A DNA stretch of 64,000 nt from Hyphomicrobiales bacterium (GTDB lineage: Bacteria > Pseudomonadota > Alphaproteobacteria > Rhizobiales > Xanthobacteraceae). Below, one piece after another: positions 9,512 to 17,630 of this stretch. Each line of letters begins with the position of its first letter. The stretch's first letter is position 1. The translations under genes and the position numbers were made by a program. The notes beneath the pieces were generated by a model. The model was not told the origin of the DNA, made no database searches, and was given only the letters and a program-made list of their open reading frames with translations. Location: contig JAFKKH010000012.1 in the NCBI GenBank assembly GCA_017305665.1, forward strand, positions 304,141-368,140, read 5' to 3'.

Positions 9512-10291
9512 TCAGGTCTTGTAACTGGCGTCGAGCCGGTCGAGCTTGCGCAGCAGCGGCGGCCAGACCAGCATGGTCGAACGCAGTTCGGCGCGATCCG
9601 GATTGCTCACCACAGCCGTGTTCTTGTCGATGACGGCCTGTTCCACTGGATAGGCCGTCGGTCCCAGCATACGCGTCCGCACCTGCATGGTGCAGGCACG
9701 CTCAAGATGGAACATGCGTTCAAAAGCGGATGCGACGGAACGGCCGACCGTCAGCGTGCCGTGATTGCGCAGCAGCATGAAATTCTTGTTGCCGAGGTCT
9801 TTCTGCAGGCGCGGCCGCTCGTCGTGATCGAGCGCAATGCCTTCATAGTCGTGATAGGCGAGGTCGTGCGTTACCAGCTGCGCGGTCTGGTTCAATGGCA
9901 ACAGGCCGTCCATGCAGCTCGCGACCGCCGTTCCGTCCGGCGTATGCAGATGAAGCACGCAGCCGGCGTCCTCACGTACCTCGTGGATGGCGGAATGAAT
10001 TGTGAAGCCGGCGGGGTTGATGCTGTATTCGCTTTTGGTCAACTGGTTGCCGTCGAGATCGACCTTCACGAGGCTGGATGCCGTGATCTCGTCGAACATC
10101 AGACCATAGGGATTGATCAGGAAGTGATGCTCGGGGCCTGGAACCCGCGCCGAGATGTGGGTATCGACCAGATCGTCCCAGCCGTAATGCGCGACCAGAC
10201 GATAAGCCGCGGCGAGATTGACACGCTGGGACCATTCGGCCTCGGTCATCTCCGACGGCACTTCCTTGAGGCGGGCTTCCGCTGGCGACAT
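9512..10291 (-). CDS. class II aldolase/adducin family protein
   Basis: 259 residues. Class II aldolase/adducin fold; family members include fuculose-1-phosphate aldolase and ribulose-5-phosphate epimerase. Zn-binding histidines are suggested by VLHLHTPDG (HxH) near residue 105 and the later MLLRNHGTLTVG. The N-terminal THISARVPGPEHHFLINPYG matches the substrate-phosphate loop region. The version with FLINPYGLMFDEITASSLVK is usually annotated only as class II aldolase/adducin. Substrate unknown. It stands alone, facing the dipeptidase across a shared terminator. Confidence 0.9.
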   Translation of the reverse strand: MSPAEARLKEVPSEMTEAEWSQRVNLAAAYRLVAHYGWDDLVDTHISARVPGPEHHFLINPYGLMFDEITASSLVKVDLDGNQLTKSEYSINPAGFTIHSAIHEVREDAGCVLHLHTPDGTAVASCMDGLLPLNQTAQLVTHDLAYHDYEGIALDHDERPRLQKDLGNKNFMLLRNHGTLTVGRSVASAFERMFHLERACTMQVRTRMLGPTAYPVEQAVIDKNTAVVSNPDRAELRSTMLVWPPLLRKLDRLDASYKT

Positions 10292-10563
10292 GCTGATATC
10301 TCCCGTGAGGTGTTGTTGATTGTCGAAGCGAATCTAACCCCGGCCTGATGCCCCAGCAAGTTATGGTCCCGGCTTGGCAGTTATGTCTTATCCTGGCGGC
10401 CAGCGGTCTGCAGGACCGAACCATTTCTTGCGTTTGTCGTTGATCCCATTGCCGTTCGGCCGGTAACCACGACCCAAATGCCGACTGGCGAGGCCGGGAT
10501 TATGACGCTATCGTGGCGTCGGGGTCATAACGCGTTGCACGGTACGGGGGGTGGAGTTTACGA

Positions 10564-11451
10564 ATGAGTGCGCTTTTGGTGACCGGGATCGGTGTGTTCG
10601 TGGCCGGTCTGGTGGCAGCCGCCTTCGGAATCCCCGTCAAGGAATTCAGCTTCGGCAATACCCTGATTATGTCAGGCGCAGTCATCTCCTGCACGGGTCT
10701 GATCATGATCAGCCTGTCACTGGTGATTCGCGAATTGCGAGTGATCGCGCGGAGGCTTCGTTCCGAGGCGGCGGCCGACGATTACAATCATGACCAGTTG
10801 TCGCCGATAGCGCCGGTCCCGGAATCCACCAGCGATATTGCCGCGAGCCGTCCCGGTCTGCCGAGCGTGGATCAAACGGCGTCGAGTGCGGTCGCCAATC
10901 CGCCAGTCGGATCGTCCATCCCGTCACCACCGCCCTGGCAATCGGAAATGACCAGCCGCGATCGAGGCGCTTCCCGGGCTGACCTCGGCCGGGACGCCGC
11001 CGCGCCAGAGCCTCCGCCGACTTCGGTCGCGCCGCCGCCGAAGCAACGCCGCAATCTGCTGTTCTCGTCCTCCTTGCGAAAGGATCGCGAGCGCGCGGCA
11101 GCACGACTGTCCGATCCGGCGGCGGACAGCCCGTCGTCGACGTCTCCACCGGCAGGCCCTGATCCGGACATGTCACCGCCGCCGTCATTTGATGATGCCT
11201 GGCCGCGACCCGAGCGATCGCGCACGGAGCAGGGTCGCGCGGTTTCGTCGCCGGCAATGTCCAGATTTGATCGAGCCTCCGAGGCCCGTGGTCAGACTGC
11301 TCCCGCGGTCACCGTGCTGAAGTCCGGCGTTGTCGACGGGATGGCTTACTCGCTTTATTCCGACGGCTCGATCGAAGCGCAAATGCCCGAGGGCATGATG
11401 CGCTTTGCCTCGATCGACGAATTGCGCACGCACCTCGATCAGCGGCATTGA
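10564..11451 (+). CDS. membrane-anchored hypothetical protein with conserved C-terminal tail
   Basis: 295 residues. Two hydrophobic helices at about residues 4-24 and 33-57 are followed by a long Pro/Ser/Arg-rich, probably disordered stretch (residues 75-235). A compact end follows: SGVVDGMAYSLYSDGSIEA and RFASIDELRTHLDQ. The tail looks like a small folded domain and is the only part likely to be conserved. The layout (membrane anchor, disordered linker, small domain) suggests an envelope-associated adaptor, but I do not recognise a named family. Ribosome site GGGGGGTGGAG lies before the ATG. Confidence 0.75.
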   Translation: MSALLVTGIGVFVAGLVAAAFGIPVKEFSFGNTLIMSGAVISCTGLIMISLSLVIRELRVIARRLRSEAAADDYNHDQLSPIAPVPESTSDIAASRPGLPSVDQTASSAVANPPVGSSIPSPPPWQSEMTSRDRGASRADLGRDAAAPEPPPTSVAPPPKQRRNLLFSSSLRKDRERAAARLSDPAADSPSSTSPPAGPDPDMSPPPSFDDAWPRPERSRTEQGRAVSSPAMSRFDRASEARGQTAPAVTVLKSGVVDGMAYSLYSDGSIEAQMPEGMMRFASIDELRTHLDQRH

Positions 11452-11610
11452 CTACCTATCGTCAAAGCAAATCTTCGAAATAAATCCCGGATGGCGGCGT
11501 GCCGTTCTTGTCACGCCGCCGGCAATCCGCCCATACTTGCGAGGTAAAGTCAGATTCTGATCTGTGCTTGAGCGTCTCGGCGCATTCTGACGATCCGGAA
11601 GTTTGAGATC

Positions 11611-12024
11611 ATGAGCGATTCAGCAGGCAAGAGTTTTATCGATCTCACGGCGGAGATCGTGTCGGCGTATGTCAGCAACAACACGACGCCGGCATCGGAA
11701 ATCCCGGCGCTCATCGCTCAGGTTCATGCCGCCCTGACACGCGTGTCCTCCGGCCGCGCGGACATACCGGCTGAACCGGCCAAGCCGGCGGTGTCCGTCA
11801 AGAAGTCGATGACAGCCGACTATCTGGTCTGCCTGGAGGACGGGAAGCGCTTCAAATCGCTCAAGCGCCATCTGCGGACGCAATACAACATGACCCCCGA
11901 GCAGTATCGGGACAAATGGCAGCTTCCTGCGGACTATCCGATGGTGGCCCCAAACTATGCCGTGGCGCGCTCCCAACTGGCCAAAAACATGGGTCTTGGA
12001 CAACAGCGCCGACGGCGAAAATAA
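11611..12024 (+). CDS. mucR: MucR/Ros family transcriptional regulator
   Basis: 137 residues. MucR/Ros proteins are small alphaproteobacterial regulators that bind AT-rich DNA and control exopolysaccharide, motility and cell-cycle genes. The N-terminal helical part (residues 8-50) is the oligomerisation region. The zinc-finger-like segment CLEDGKRFKSLKRHLRTQYN is followed by the hallmark MTPEQYRDKWQLP and DYPMVAPNYAVARSQLAKNM. Ros ligands sit at C, C, H, H. Here the second is Asp (common in MucR and Ml proteins) and the position usually occupied by the last His is Gln, so the metal site may be absent. It probably represses itself and neighbouring genes through AT-rich sites. Confidence 0.92.
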   Translation: MSDSAGKSFIDLTAEIVSAYVSNNTTPASEIPALIAQVHAALTRVSSGRADIPAEPAKPAVSVKKSMTADYLVCLEDGKRFKSLKRHLRTQYNMTPEQYRDKWQLPADYPMVAPNYAVARSQLAKNMGLGQQRRRRK

Positions 12025-12144
12025 CGGCAGACGAGGCTTTCGGACGGTCGTTTTTAGGAATAATATCCACTCTGTCGCCGCTGTAGCTTCTTTCTGATCC
12101 TTCTAAATATTTTTTGAATCGCTATCCCCGGGGGTGAAAGGGCG

Positions 12145-12171
12145 TCTAGGATATGAGAATATATTCCTAGA
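12145..12171. promoter_or_regulatory. AT-rich imperfect palindrome before the DnaA-domain gene
   Basis: A 27-bp dyad with arms TCTAGGATAT and ATATTCCTAGA directly abuts the first possible ATG (12172) of the next gene. A weaker GGA-N6-TCC site lies at 12057-12068. AT-rich dyads of this sort are candidate MucR or other repressor sites. The identity of the binder is a guess. Confidence 0.5.
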
Positions 12172-12183
12172 ATGGGGCGCCCC

Positions 12184-12567
12184 ATGCTTTTATCTCACCC
12201 TCCGACCCTCATCACCCGCCGCGAGCCATCGACGGCAGCCCGGTTGGTTTGTCACAGGATCGCAGGTGTTGTGGCAGGCCAGTTCCAGCTCGACCCCGCG
12301 GAGGTCAGATCGGCGACACGCGGTGCTCCCCGCGCGGCCTATGCGAGACAGGTCGCGATGTATCTGGCGCATGTCAGTTTCGCCCTGAGCTTCGAAACCA
12401 TCGGCCGTGTTTTCAATCGCGACCGTACGACAGTCGCCCATGCCTGCCGCGTGGTTGAGGACAGTCGCGATGACGCGAGACTGGACCGCCGGCTTGCTGC
12501 GCTGGAACAAATCTGCGGCGCGGCTTCGGGGCAGCGCCTTGATGGAGCGTCCGATGGCAGCATCTGA
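12184..12567 (+). CDS. DnaA domain IV-like DNA-binding protein
   Basis: About 127 residues. It resembles only the C-terminal DNA-binding domain of DnaA. The segment YARQVAMYLAHVSFALSF corresponds to the DnaA helix that recognises the box, and FNRDRTTVAHACRVVED matches the signature (GxRDHTTVxHAxxxx). There is no ATPase domain, so it cannot be an initiator by itself. It could compete for DnaA boxes or act as a transcription factor. Two ATGs are possible, 12172 (inside the dyad's edge) and 12184 (preceded by GGGGCG); I prefer the second. Its last codons overlap the next gene, so the two are translationally coupled. Confidence 0.8.
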   Translation: MLLSHPPTLITRREPSTAARLVCHRIAGVVAGQFQLDPAEVRSATRGAPRAAYARQVAMYLAHVSFALSFETIGRVFNRDRTTVAHACRVVEDSRDDARLDRRLAALEQICGAASGQRLDGASDGSI

Positions 12568-13177
12568 TCGAAGCGGTAAATCGGCACGTCCGAAAAGTCA
12601 GCAGACCGAAGCCATCGATGCGTTTCGCGCGCAGCATCTCGCGCTCTCGGCGCGGGAAATCATGACCGATGCGGGTCGCGCGACCGTGATGGTCAACGAT
12701 AGCGAAAGTCCTCTCGCCTGGCTTGCGCGCCGCAAAGGTCGCGATGGGCGTGCCATGATCTCGCCAGACCAGTTCGTTGCGGGCGAGAGGCTGCGCGCCG
12801 ATTTTACGCGTGGGCATCTCACGCCGCGGCTGACATCGAACTGGTCGTCGCCGACAGGAGGTCGACCGGGCGGGTCTGGCGGCACTCCCGGCGAAATGAC
12901 CGATCTGATCGTTGCCTCGCGCCAACGCGTGCGGCTCGCGCTGCAGGCTTGTGGCCCGGAGTTTTCCGGTCTGCTGATGGATGTCTGCTGCTTTCTGCGC
13001 GGGCTCGAGGATGTCGAACGCGAGCGACGATGGCCCTCGCGATCGGCGAAGATCGTGTTGCAACTGGCGTTGGATCGGTTGGCGCGGCACTACGGCCTCA
13101 CGAGCGAGACGCGAGCCGAAGCGAGCGCGCATGTGCGGACGTGGCTTGCGAGCGATGCTGCTTTTACGAGCGAGTAA
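12554..13177 (+). CDS. DUF6456 family protein
   Basis: 207 residues from the ATG at 12554, which has a GGAG ribosome site 6 bp upstream inside the preceding gene; the ATG at 12542 is less well placed. The conserved body reads SPLAWLARRKGRDGRAMIS, ERLRADFTRGHLTPRLTSNW and GLLMDVCCFLRGLEDVERER, with SAKIVLQLALDRLARHYG at the end, the pattern of rhizobial DUF6456 proteins. The C-terminal half looks like a helical DNA-binding or replication-related domain. The pairing with a DnaA-IV protein in overlapping frames is seen in related genomes, from memory. Function unknown. Confidence 0.85.
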   Translation: MAASDRSGKSARPKSQQTEAIDAFRAQHLALSAREIMTDAGRATVMVNDSESPLAWLARRKGRDGRAMISPDQFVAGERLRADFTRGHLTPRLTSNWSSPTGGRPGGSGGTPGEMTDLIVASRQRVRLALQACGPEFSGLLMDVCCFLRGLEDVERERRWPSRSAKIVLQLALDRLARHYGLTSETRAEASAHVRTWLASDAAFTSE

Positions 13178-13183
13178 GGATCG

Positions 13184-13612
13184 TCAGGCTGCGTCGGCCA
13201 GCGCGGCGCGCGCATCATTGCGGATGCGCTCGACCATGGCGCGCAGCCCGTTGGAACGTTGCGGTGTCAGATGCTCGCGAAACCCGAGTTCGTCGAAGAT
13301 GGCGATTGCGTCGGTATCAAGAATGGTTTGTGGCTTCTTCCCGGAGTAGAGCGTCAGCAGGATCGCGATCAGGCCGCGCACGATGTGCGCGTCACTGTCG
13401 CCGATATAGGTCAGCACCGGTTCGTTGTTGCCATCCCGGCCGGTCGTGCGGGATAGCCAGACCTGACTGGTGCAACCCTGCACCTTGTTGGCAGCGGAGT
13501 GCTCGGCATCGCTCATTGGCTCGAGGGTGCGGCCGAGTTCGATGACGTACCGATAGCGGTCGTCCCACTCGTCCAGCAGTGCAAAATTGTCCCTGATTTC
13601 ATCGATCGTCAT
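13184..13612 (-). CDS. sufE: SufE sulfur-acceptor protein
   Basis: 142 residues. SufE accepts persulfide sulfur from the cysteine desulfurase SufS and passes it to the SufBCD scaffold for Fe-S cluster assembly. The catalytic cysteine is in NKVQGCTSQVWLS (about residue 47). The later DSDAHIVRGLIAILLTLYSGK and FDELGFREHLTPQRSNGL are family-typical. No suf operon genes are adjacent, so here sufE is an isolated copy, as is common in this order. It ends 7 bp from the convergent DUF6456 gene. Confidence 0.95.
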   Translation of the reverse strand: MTIDEIRDNFALLDEWDDRYRYVIELGRTLEPMSDAEHSAANKVQGCTSQVWLSRTTGRDGNNEPVLTYIGDSDAHIVRGLIAILLTLYSGKKPQTILDTDAIAIFDELGFREHLTPQRSNGLRAMVERIRNDARAALADAA

Positions 13613-13691
13613 TGCGGCCCGCGTTGCTTTCTTCTGGTTCTATATAGGGCCCGGAACGCATGAAATCGAGACGGACTCGGCCGGAACTTGC

Positions 13692-14111
13692 TTACCTGAC
13701 CTCGTTGGCCGGGACGGTCTCCGGCGCCGTCAGATGCCAATCCGCCTGCAAATCCTCGGGTGTCAGCGTGTCATGCTGCTGCGCGTCCGCAGGCGGGGCT
13801 TCCTCGCCCGACGTCATGCAGTCGATCGATCCGGTGTGATCCGGGGCGCGCTTGTCCGTGATGATCCGGTACAGCTTCTTTGCGCCGTCCTGGGCACGCT
13901 GTCCGATGGCCACGGCGGCCTGACCGCCGACCTCGCAAGCCGCCGGCTGGCGCGTGCAGAATTGGCTCATGTCCGATACGGCCGCCGTCGCAGCCGATAC
14001 GGCCTCCGATGCACCGATCTGCGGGCCCTTGTCACTGTCCGGCGTTTTGTCCCTCGGCAGCAGCACGAGCACGAGCCCGAGCCAGAATGCCATGCGAAGC
14101 AGGAAAAACAT
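13692..14111 (-). CDS. DUF5330-type small exported/membrane protein
   Basis: 139 residues. A single N-terminal hydrophobic segment (MFFLLRMAFWLGLVLVLLP) is followed by a soluble region. Two cysteines are close together in DMSQFCTRQPAACEVG (probable disulfide), and a third is in SIDCMTSG. This order is typical of DUF5330 proteins of Rhizobiales, whose function is unknown. The C-terminus is acidic and Pro/Gln rich. The protein is probably anchored in the inner membrane facing the periplasm. Monocistronic by position. Confidence 0.8.
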   Translation of the reverse strand: MFFLLRMAFWLGLVLVLLPRDKTPDSDKGPQIGASEAVSAATAAVSDMSQFCTRQPAACEVGGQAAVAIGQRAQDGAKKLYRIITDKRAPDHTGSIDCMTSGEEAPPADAQQHDTLTPEDLQADWHLTAPETVPANEVR

Positions 14112-14506
14112 GTCGCGTCCCTATACGTCGTTCACCCCGTTGCGTTGCAACCCCGCAATCTGGCTTTGTCCGTATCAGGCGGGTTCTAAACCTTGGGTAT
14201 GTTCGCGGCATCCAAAGCGGAGAAAACCCCGTCAATTCGATTCGGTGTAAATTTTCGATTGATATGCGGTTCAGACCGGCAGTTCGTCCACGTTTTCGAA
14301 ACCATATGCGCGGCGATGGAAACCTTACATTCACCATCCTCGCCGAATGAGGCATGCATCCGGCTCCAAAAGCGGCTCCCGCACGGGCTGTTTTTGGATT
14401 GACCGCTGCGCCTTAGCGTTCGCTTAAGTTGGCTCTGACACGGTGGGTCAACGACAATGGAGGCGTTCCGGCGCGTCTGACAGACGTAAGCTGAAGCGCA
14501 AGCGAA
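14112..14506. other. intergenic region between DUF5330 and histidine kinase genes (395 bp)
   Basis: Divergent promoter region. It is AT-richer around 14230-14350 and contains TTAGCGTTCGCTTAAG near 14413. I find no complete TTAA-N7-TTAA CtrA box, no small gene with a ribosome site and no terminator. Confidence 0.4.
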
Positions 14507-16342
14507 GTGATCGCATTGAACCTTATCCGGGATTGCCTCGACGCTCTGCTGCATCCGTCGGCGCGCTATGATGCGCTGACGCGCGCGCGGCATCGGGCAT
14601 TCATCGGACCGCGGCTGCTCGGAAGCCTGGTCGCGCTTGCGGCGTTTCCGGTTTATCTCGCAATTCGCGGCGCGCCGACAGCGCTCGAAGTGGCGGCTTT
14701 CGCGTGGCTTATCGCACCGATCCTGCTGTCCTATTTTCTGTCCCGCACCGGCCGCTATGAGAGCGCACACGTCCTGTCGTCGATCGCGCTTGCCGGCCTC
14801 GTCATGATGATCGCGATTCTCACCGGCGGGATCGAATCATTCGCGGCAGTCTGGCTTATCGTGATTCCGCTTGAAGCTGCACTGTCTGCGTCCCGCCGCG
14901 TGGTTGGATTTGCGTCGGGACTTGCGATTGTGTGCGTGTTCGCACTGATCGCGATGAGCGGACTGGACGTGCTGCCGACACCCGACACTGCCGTAGCCGC
15001 GCGAAGTACTTTCATGGCCTTCGGCATTGCATCCGCGACGCTCTATGCGGCGGGGCTGGCTTTCGGTGCCGAATCGCTGGCGCGTACCGGCGTCTCGCTA
15101 TTGAGCGTCGAGGAAGACCGCTATCGCCTGCTGGCGCGTAACATGAGCGACGTGATCTCGCGTCACCGGCGCAACGGCGCCGTTCAGTTCATTTCGCCGG
15201 CCGCGGAGGCCTTACTTGGTGTGTCCGCGTCGGAATTGAACGGCCATGGCCTGTTCGATCGTGTACATGTGGCGGATCGCCCGGCCTACCTGACCGCTCT
15301 CGCGGCTGCGGCGCTCGGTGGAGATCCGCAGAGCGTCGAGTTCAGGCTGAAGCGTGATGCGTATGTGCCGGGTGACGCGCGCCATTCTACCGATTTCATC
15401 TGGGTCGAAATGCGATGCCGTCCGCTCGAACAGGAGGCCGCCGCCAAAATGGCCGCCGAGCCGGAGGTCGTCGCGGTGCTGCGCGAGATCACCGACAGAA
15501 AGCACCAGGAGCAAGCGCTTGATCTGGCGCGCACCACCGCCGAGCGTGCGGATGCGGCCAAGACCCGCTTCCTCGCGACCATGAGTCATGAACTGCGCAC
15601 GCCGCTCAACGCAATCATCGGCTTCTCGGAAATGATCGTGCAGGAGGATGTCCTGCTGCTCGATGCGACGCGCCGCAAGGAATACGCCCAGCTCATCAAC
15701 GATTCCGGCCAGCATCTGTTGTCGGTGGTCAACAGCATCCTCGACATGTCGAAAATGCAGTCTGGAAACTTCGAGATCGTGCCGGAGCCGTTCGCACCGC
15801 GTGACGTGCTGGTCAACAGTTGCAACCTGCTTGCGCTCAAGGCGCGCGACAGTGGCATTGAACTTGTCACGCGTGCTCCGGAAGACTTGCCGCAGATCAC
15901 GGGCGATCCGCGCGCGTTCAAGCAGGTCGTCCTGAACCTGGTGTCAAACGCCATCAAGTTCACCGAGCGCGGCGGCAGTGTCACAATCTCCGCGCATGTC
16001 GAGGGTGCGCGTATGGCACTGCGCGTGAAGGACAACGGCGTCGGTATTGCGCCGGACGATCTCAAGCGGATCGGCGATCCGTTCTTTCAGGCCGGCACGA
16101 CCTATCAGCGGCGCCACGAGGGAACCGGGCTAGGGCTGTCGATCGTCAAAAGCCTCGTCGCCTTGCATGGCGGCGAGATGCAGGTACAGAGTAAGGTGGA
16201 CGAAGGAACCACCGTGACTGTCATGTTGCCGTTGACCGCCGTCGCAGCGGTTGAACCAGCATCGGACAATATCGCAACGCTGACACCGGCGGCGCGATCG
16301 GGAAAGCAAGACGAAATCTATCAGGTGAAGAGAAGTGCCTAG
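14507..16342 (+). CDS. PleC/DivJ-like PAS sensor histidine kinase
   Basis: 611 residues from a GTG at 14507. N-terminal membrane region of about six helices (residues 40-190), then a PAS domain (near 205-330; DRYRLLARNMSDVISRH, with GVSASELNGHGLFDRVH). The HisKA H-box FLATMSHELRTPLNAIIGFSE near residue 360 is followed by the ATPase motifs QVVLNLVSNAIKFTERGG (N), KDNGVGIAPDD (G1) and GTGLGLSIVKSL (G2). No receiver domain. The arrangement resembles the cell-cycle kinase DivJ of Caulobacter and relatives, which phosphorylates DivK/PleD, but I cannot separate DivJ from PleC-type paralogues by eye. The next gene overlaps its end by 8 bp. Confidence 0.92.
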   Translation: MIALNLIRDCLDALLHPSARYDALTRARHRAFIGPRLLGSLVALAAFPVYLAIRGAPTALEVAAFAWLIAPILLSYFLSRTGRYESAHVLSSIALAGLVMMIAILTGGIESFAAVWLIVIPLEAALSASRRVVGFASGLAIVCVFALIAMSGLDVLPTPDTAVAARSTFMAFGIASATLYAAGLAFGAESLARTGVSLLSVEEDRYRLLARNMSDVISRHRRNGAVQFISPAAEALLGVSASELNGHGLFDRVHVADRPAYLTALAAAALGGDPQSVEFRLKRDAYVPGDARHSTDFIWVEMRCRPLEQEAAAKMAAEPEVVAVLREITDRKHQEQALDLARTTAERADAAKTRFLATMSHELRTPLNAIIGFSEMIVQEDVLLLDATRRKEYAQLINDSGQHLLSVVNSILDMSKMQSGNFEIVPEPFAPRDVLVNSCNLLALKARDSGIELVTRAPEDLPQITGDPRAFKQVVLNLVSNAIKFTERGGSVTISAHVEGARMALRVKDNGVGIAPDDLKRIGDPFFQAGTTYQRRHEGTGLGLSIVKSLVALHGGEMQVQSKVDEGTTVTVMLPLTAVAAVEPASDNIATLTPAARSGKQDEIYQVKRSA

Positions 16343-16940
16343 AAAAGCCGCTGCAGACGATGTGAGGCCATCCCGCCGCCGCAAAGCCGCGGCCGCAAGG
16401 ATCGATGTCGACGAGGAACGCAATCTCGCCATGCGCATCCTGCTGCACAGCCCGAAGGATTTGTTCGCGGGCTCGCTGGCGTTCGCAGCGGTCGGCGCGA
16501 TCGTCGCCAATGCTATGTTTATGCAGGTCGGCCATCATCCGTCGCCGATGTTCGGCTCAAGCACCGCGATGCCCCTGGCGTCGCCGCAAGCCAATCCATT
16601 GCCGAAGCCGCGTCCAGTCGAGGCCGACACCGCTGAGGTCAAGCCGGTTGCATCGCCACACCCGGCCGCCACCCATGGCGCGCGTCCGACCGCACCAAAC
16701 CCATCCGTTGCCAAGGACCCCGTCGCGGATCTGATCAACTCGACACGCCGCATCGCCGCGGTTCAGCGGTTGCTGACCGACTACGGCTACGGTCAGTTGA
16801 AGCCGACAGGGACAGTCGGCACAGACACCCAGGCCGCGATCAGAAAGTTCGAGCAGGCCCGCAAGATGCCGGTGACCGGACAGATGTCGGATCACCTGGT
16901 GCGCGAGCTTACGGCTGTGACCGGACAGCCAATCAACTAG
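16335..16940 (+). CDS. peptidoglycan-binding domain protein, single-pass membrane
   Basis: 201 residues from a GTG at 16335, which overlaps the end of the histidine kinase by 8 bp and is preceded by AAGAGAAG. A basic N-terminus (PSRRRKAAAAR) is followed by one transmembrane helix (FAGSLAFAAVGAIVANAMF, near residues 45-62), a Pro-rich linker and a C-terminal PG_binding_1 domain. That domain reads AVQRLLTDYGYGQLKPTGTV followed by TQAAIRKFEQARKMPVTGQ. It is probably anchored in the inner membrane and reaches the cell wall. Translational coupling suggests its expression is tied to the kinase, possibly linking a cell-cycle signal with the envelope; that link is inference. Confidence 0.87.
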   Translation: MPRKAAADDVRPSRRRKAAAARIDVDEERNLAMRILLHSPKDLFAGSLAFAAVGAIVANAMFMQVGHHPSPMFGSSTAMPLASPQANPLPKPRPVEADTAEVKPVASPHPAATHGARPTAPNPSVAKDPVADLINSTRRIAAVQRLLTDYGYGQLKPTGTVGTDTQAAIRKFEQARKMPVTGQMSDHLVRELTAVTGQPIN

Positions 16941-16946
16941 TGCCCC

Positions 16947-17103
16947 GATTCCGAAATTCGCATGTCTTTGCCGCGACCTTATGATGCGAACTTCGGAATC
17001 AAAGGGACGCCAGCAACTCTACGATTCTAGTGTGCTTAGGTTCAGAAGTTCGCTTGACGGACTCGCTGAGGCAATGAAGCGAACTTCTGAACCACCACAC
17101 TAG
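16947..17103. repeat. two adjacent palindromic repeat elements
   Basis: Element 1 (16947-17000) has 17-bp arms, GATTCCGAAATTCGCAT and its complement with one mismatch. Element 2 (17027-17103) has perfect 17-bp arms, GGTTCAGAAGTTCGCTT and its complement, flanked by CTAGTGTG and CACACTAG. Both share a GAA-TTCGC core, so they are related intergenic palindromes, MITE- or REP-like. They may also terminate the kinase operon. Confidence 0.8.
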
Positions 17104-17136
17104 CGCTGCTTTCACGAACAGCCTATCGTCATCCTC

Positions 17137-17481
17137 ATGCGTTTGAAATCGAGCATATGGGTCGCTGCGTATCTGCGCCGCTGCCAGACCGAAGGCATTT
17201 TTGGCGCGGTCCGCCGCCGCGGTGCGGAGGAGGCGGGCGCCGTGTTCGTGAAGCTGGCGCTGCTGGACGGCAACGCCATGCTTTATACTCCGGCGCCGCA
17301 GACGGTGTACGATGATAGCCGCCCCGTCGAACGCATCTTCGCACCTGTCTCGCGCGAACCCGTGGCGGAACTGGCGGTGGAGGAGCGTCTCGCCAAGGAA
17401 ATCCGTTTCGACCCGGATGCGTGGATCGTGGAAATCGAGGATCGGGCGGGGCGGCACTTTCTCGATCTGGCGCGCACCTGA
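17137..17481 (+). CDS. DUF1491 family protein
   Basis: 114 residues, the usual length. It starts MRLKSSIWVAAYLRRCQTEG and contains the typical RRRGAEEAGAVFVKLALLDG (a conserved 'GAVFVK' strand), with DPDAWIVEIEDRAGR at the end. DUF1491 is a small alphaproteobacterial family with no known activity. No signal peptide or membrane helix. It follows the palindromic repeats and appears to be transcribed alone. Confidence 0.9.
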   Translation: MRLKSSIWVAAYLRRCQTEGIFGAVRRRGAEEAGAVFVKLALLDGNAMLYTPAPQTVYDDSRPVERIFAPVSREPVAELAVEERLAKEIRFDPDAWIVEIEDRAGRHFLDLART

Positions 17482-17630
17482 TGGGTCGGATTCGGCATTC
17501 GCCACCAGCGATTTGACGCATCCCCGCGACCGAGGGCCGCAGCGTGATGGCGCGGCGGGGCTTCCCTTTTTAACGGTGATGCCCATTTTAGGGACGTTTC
17601 CCCCTGACGGGGAAAATGAGGGAACAACCG

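Noticed and set aside
14400-14420. possible CtrA half-site near the histidine kinase
   Set aside because: Only one TTAA-like half, no second half at N7.
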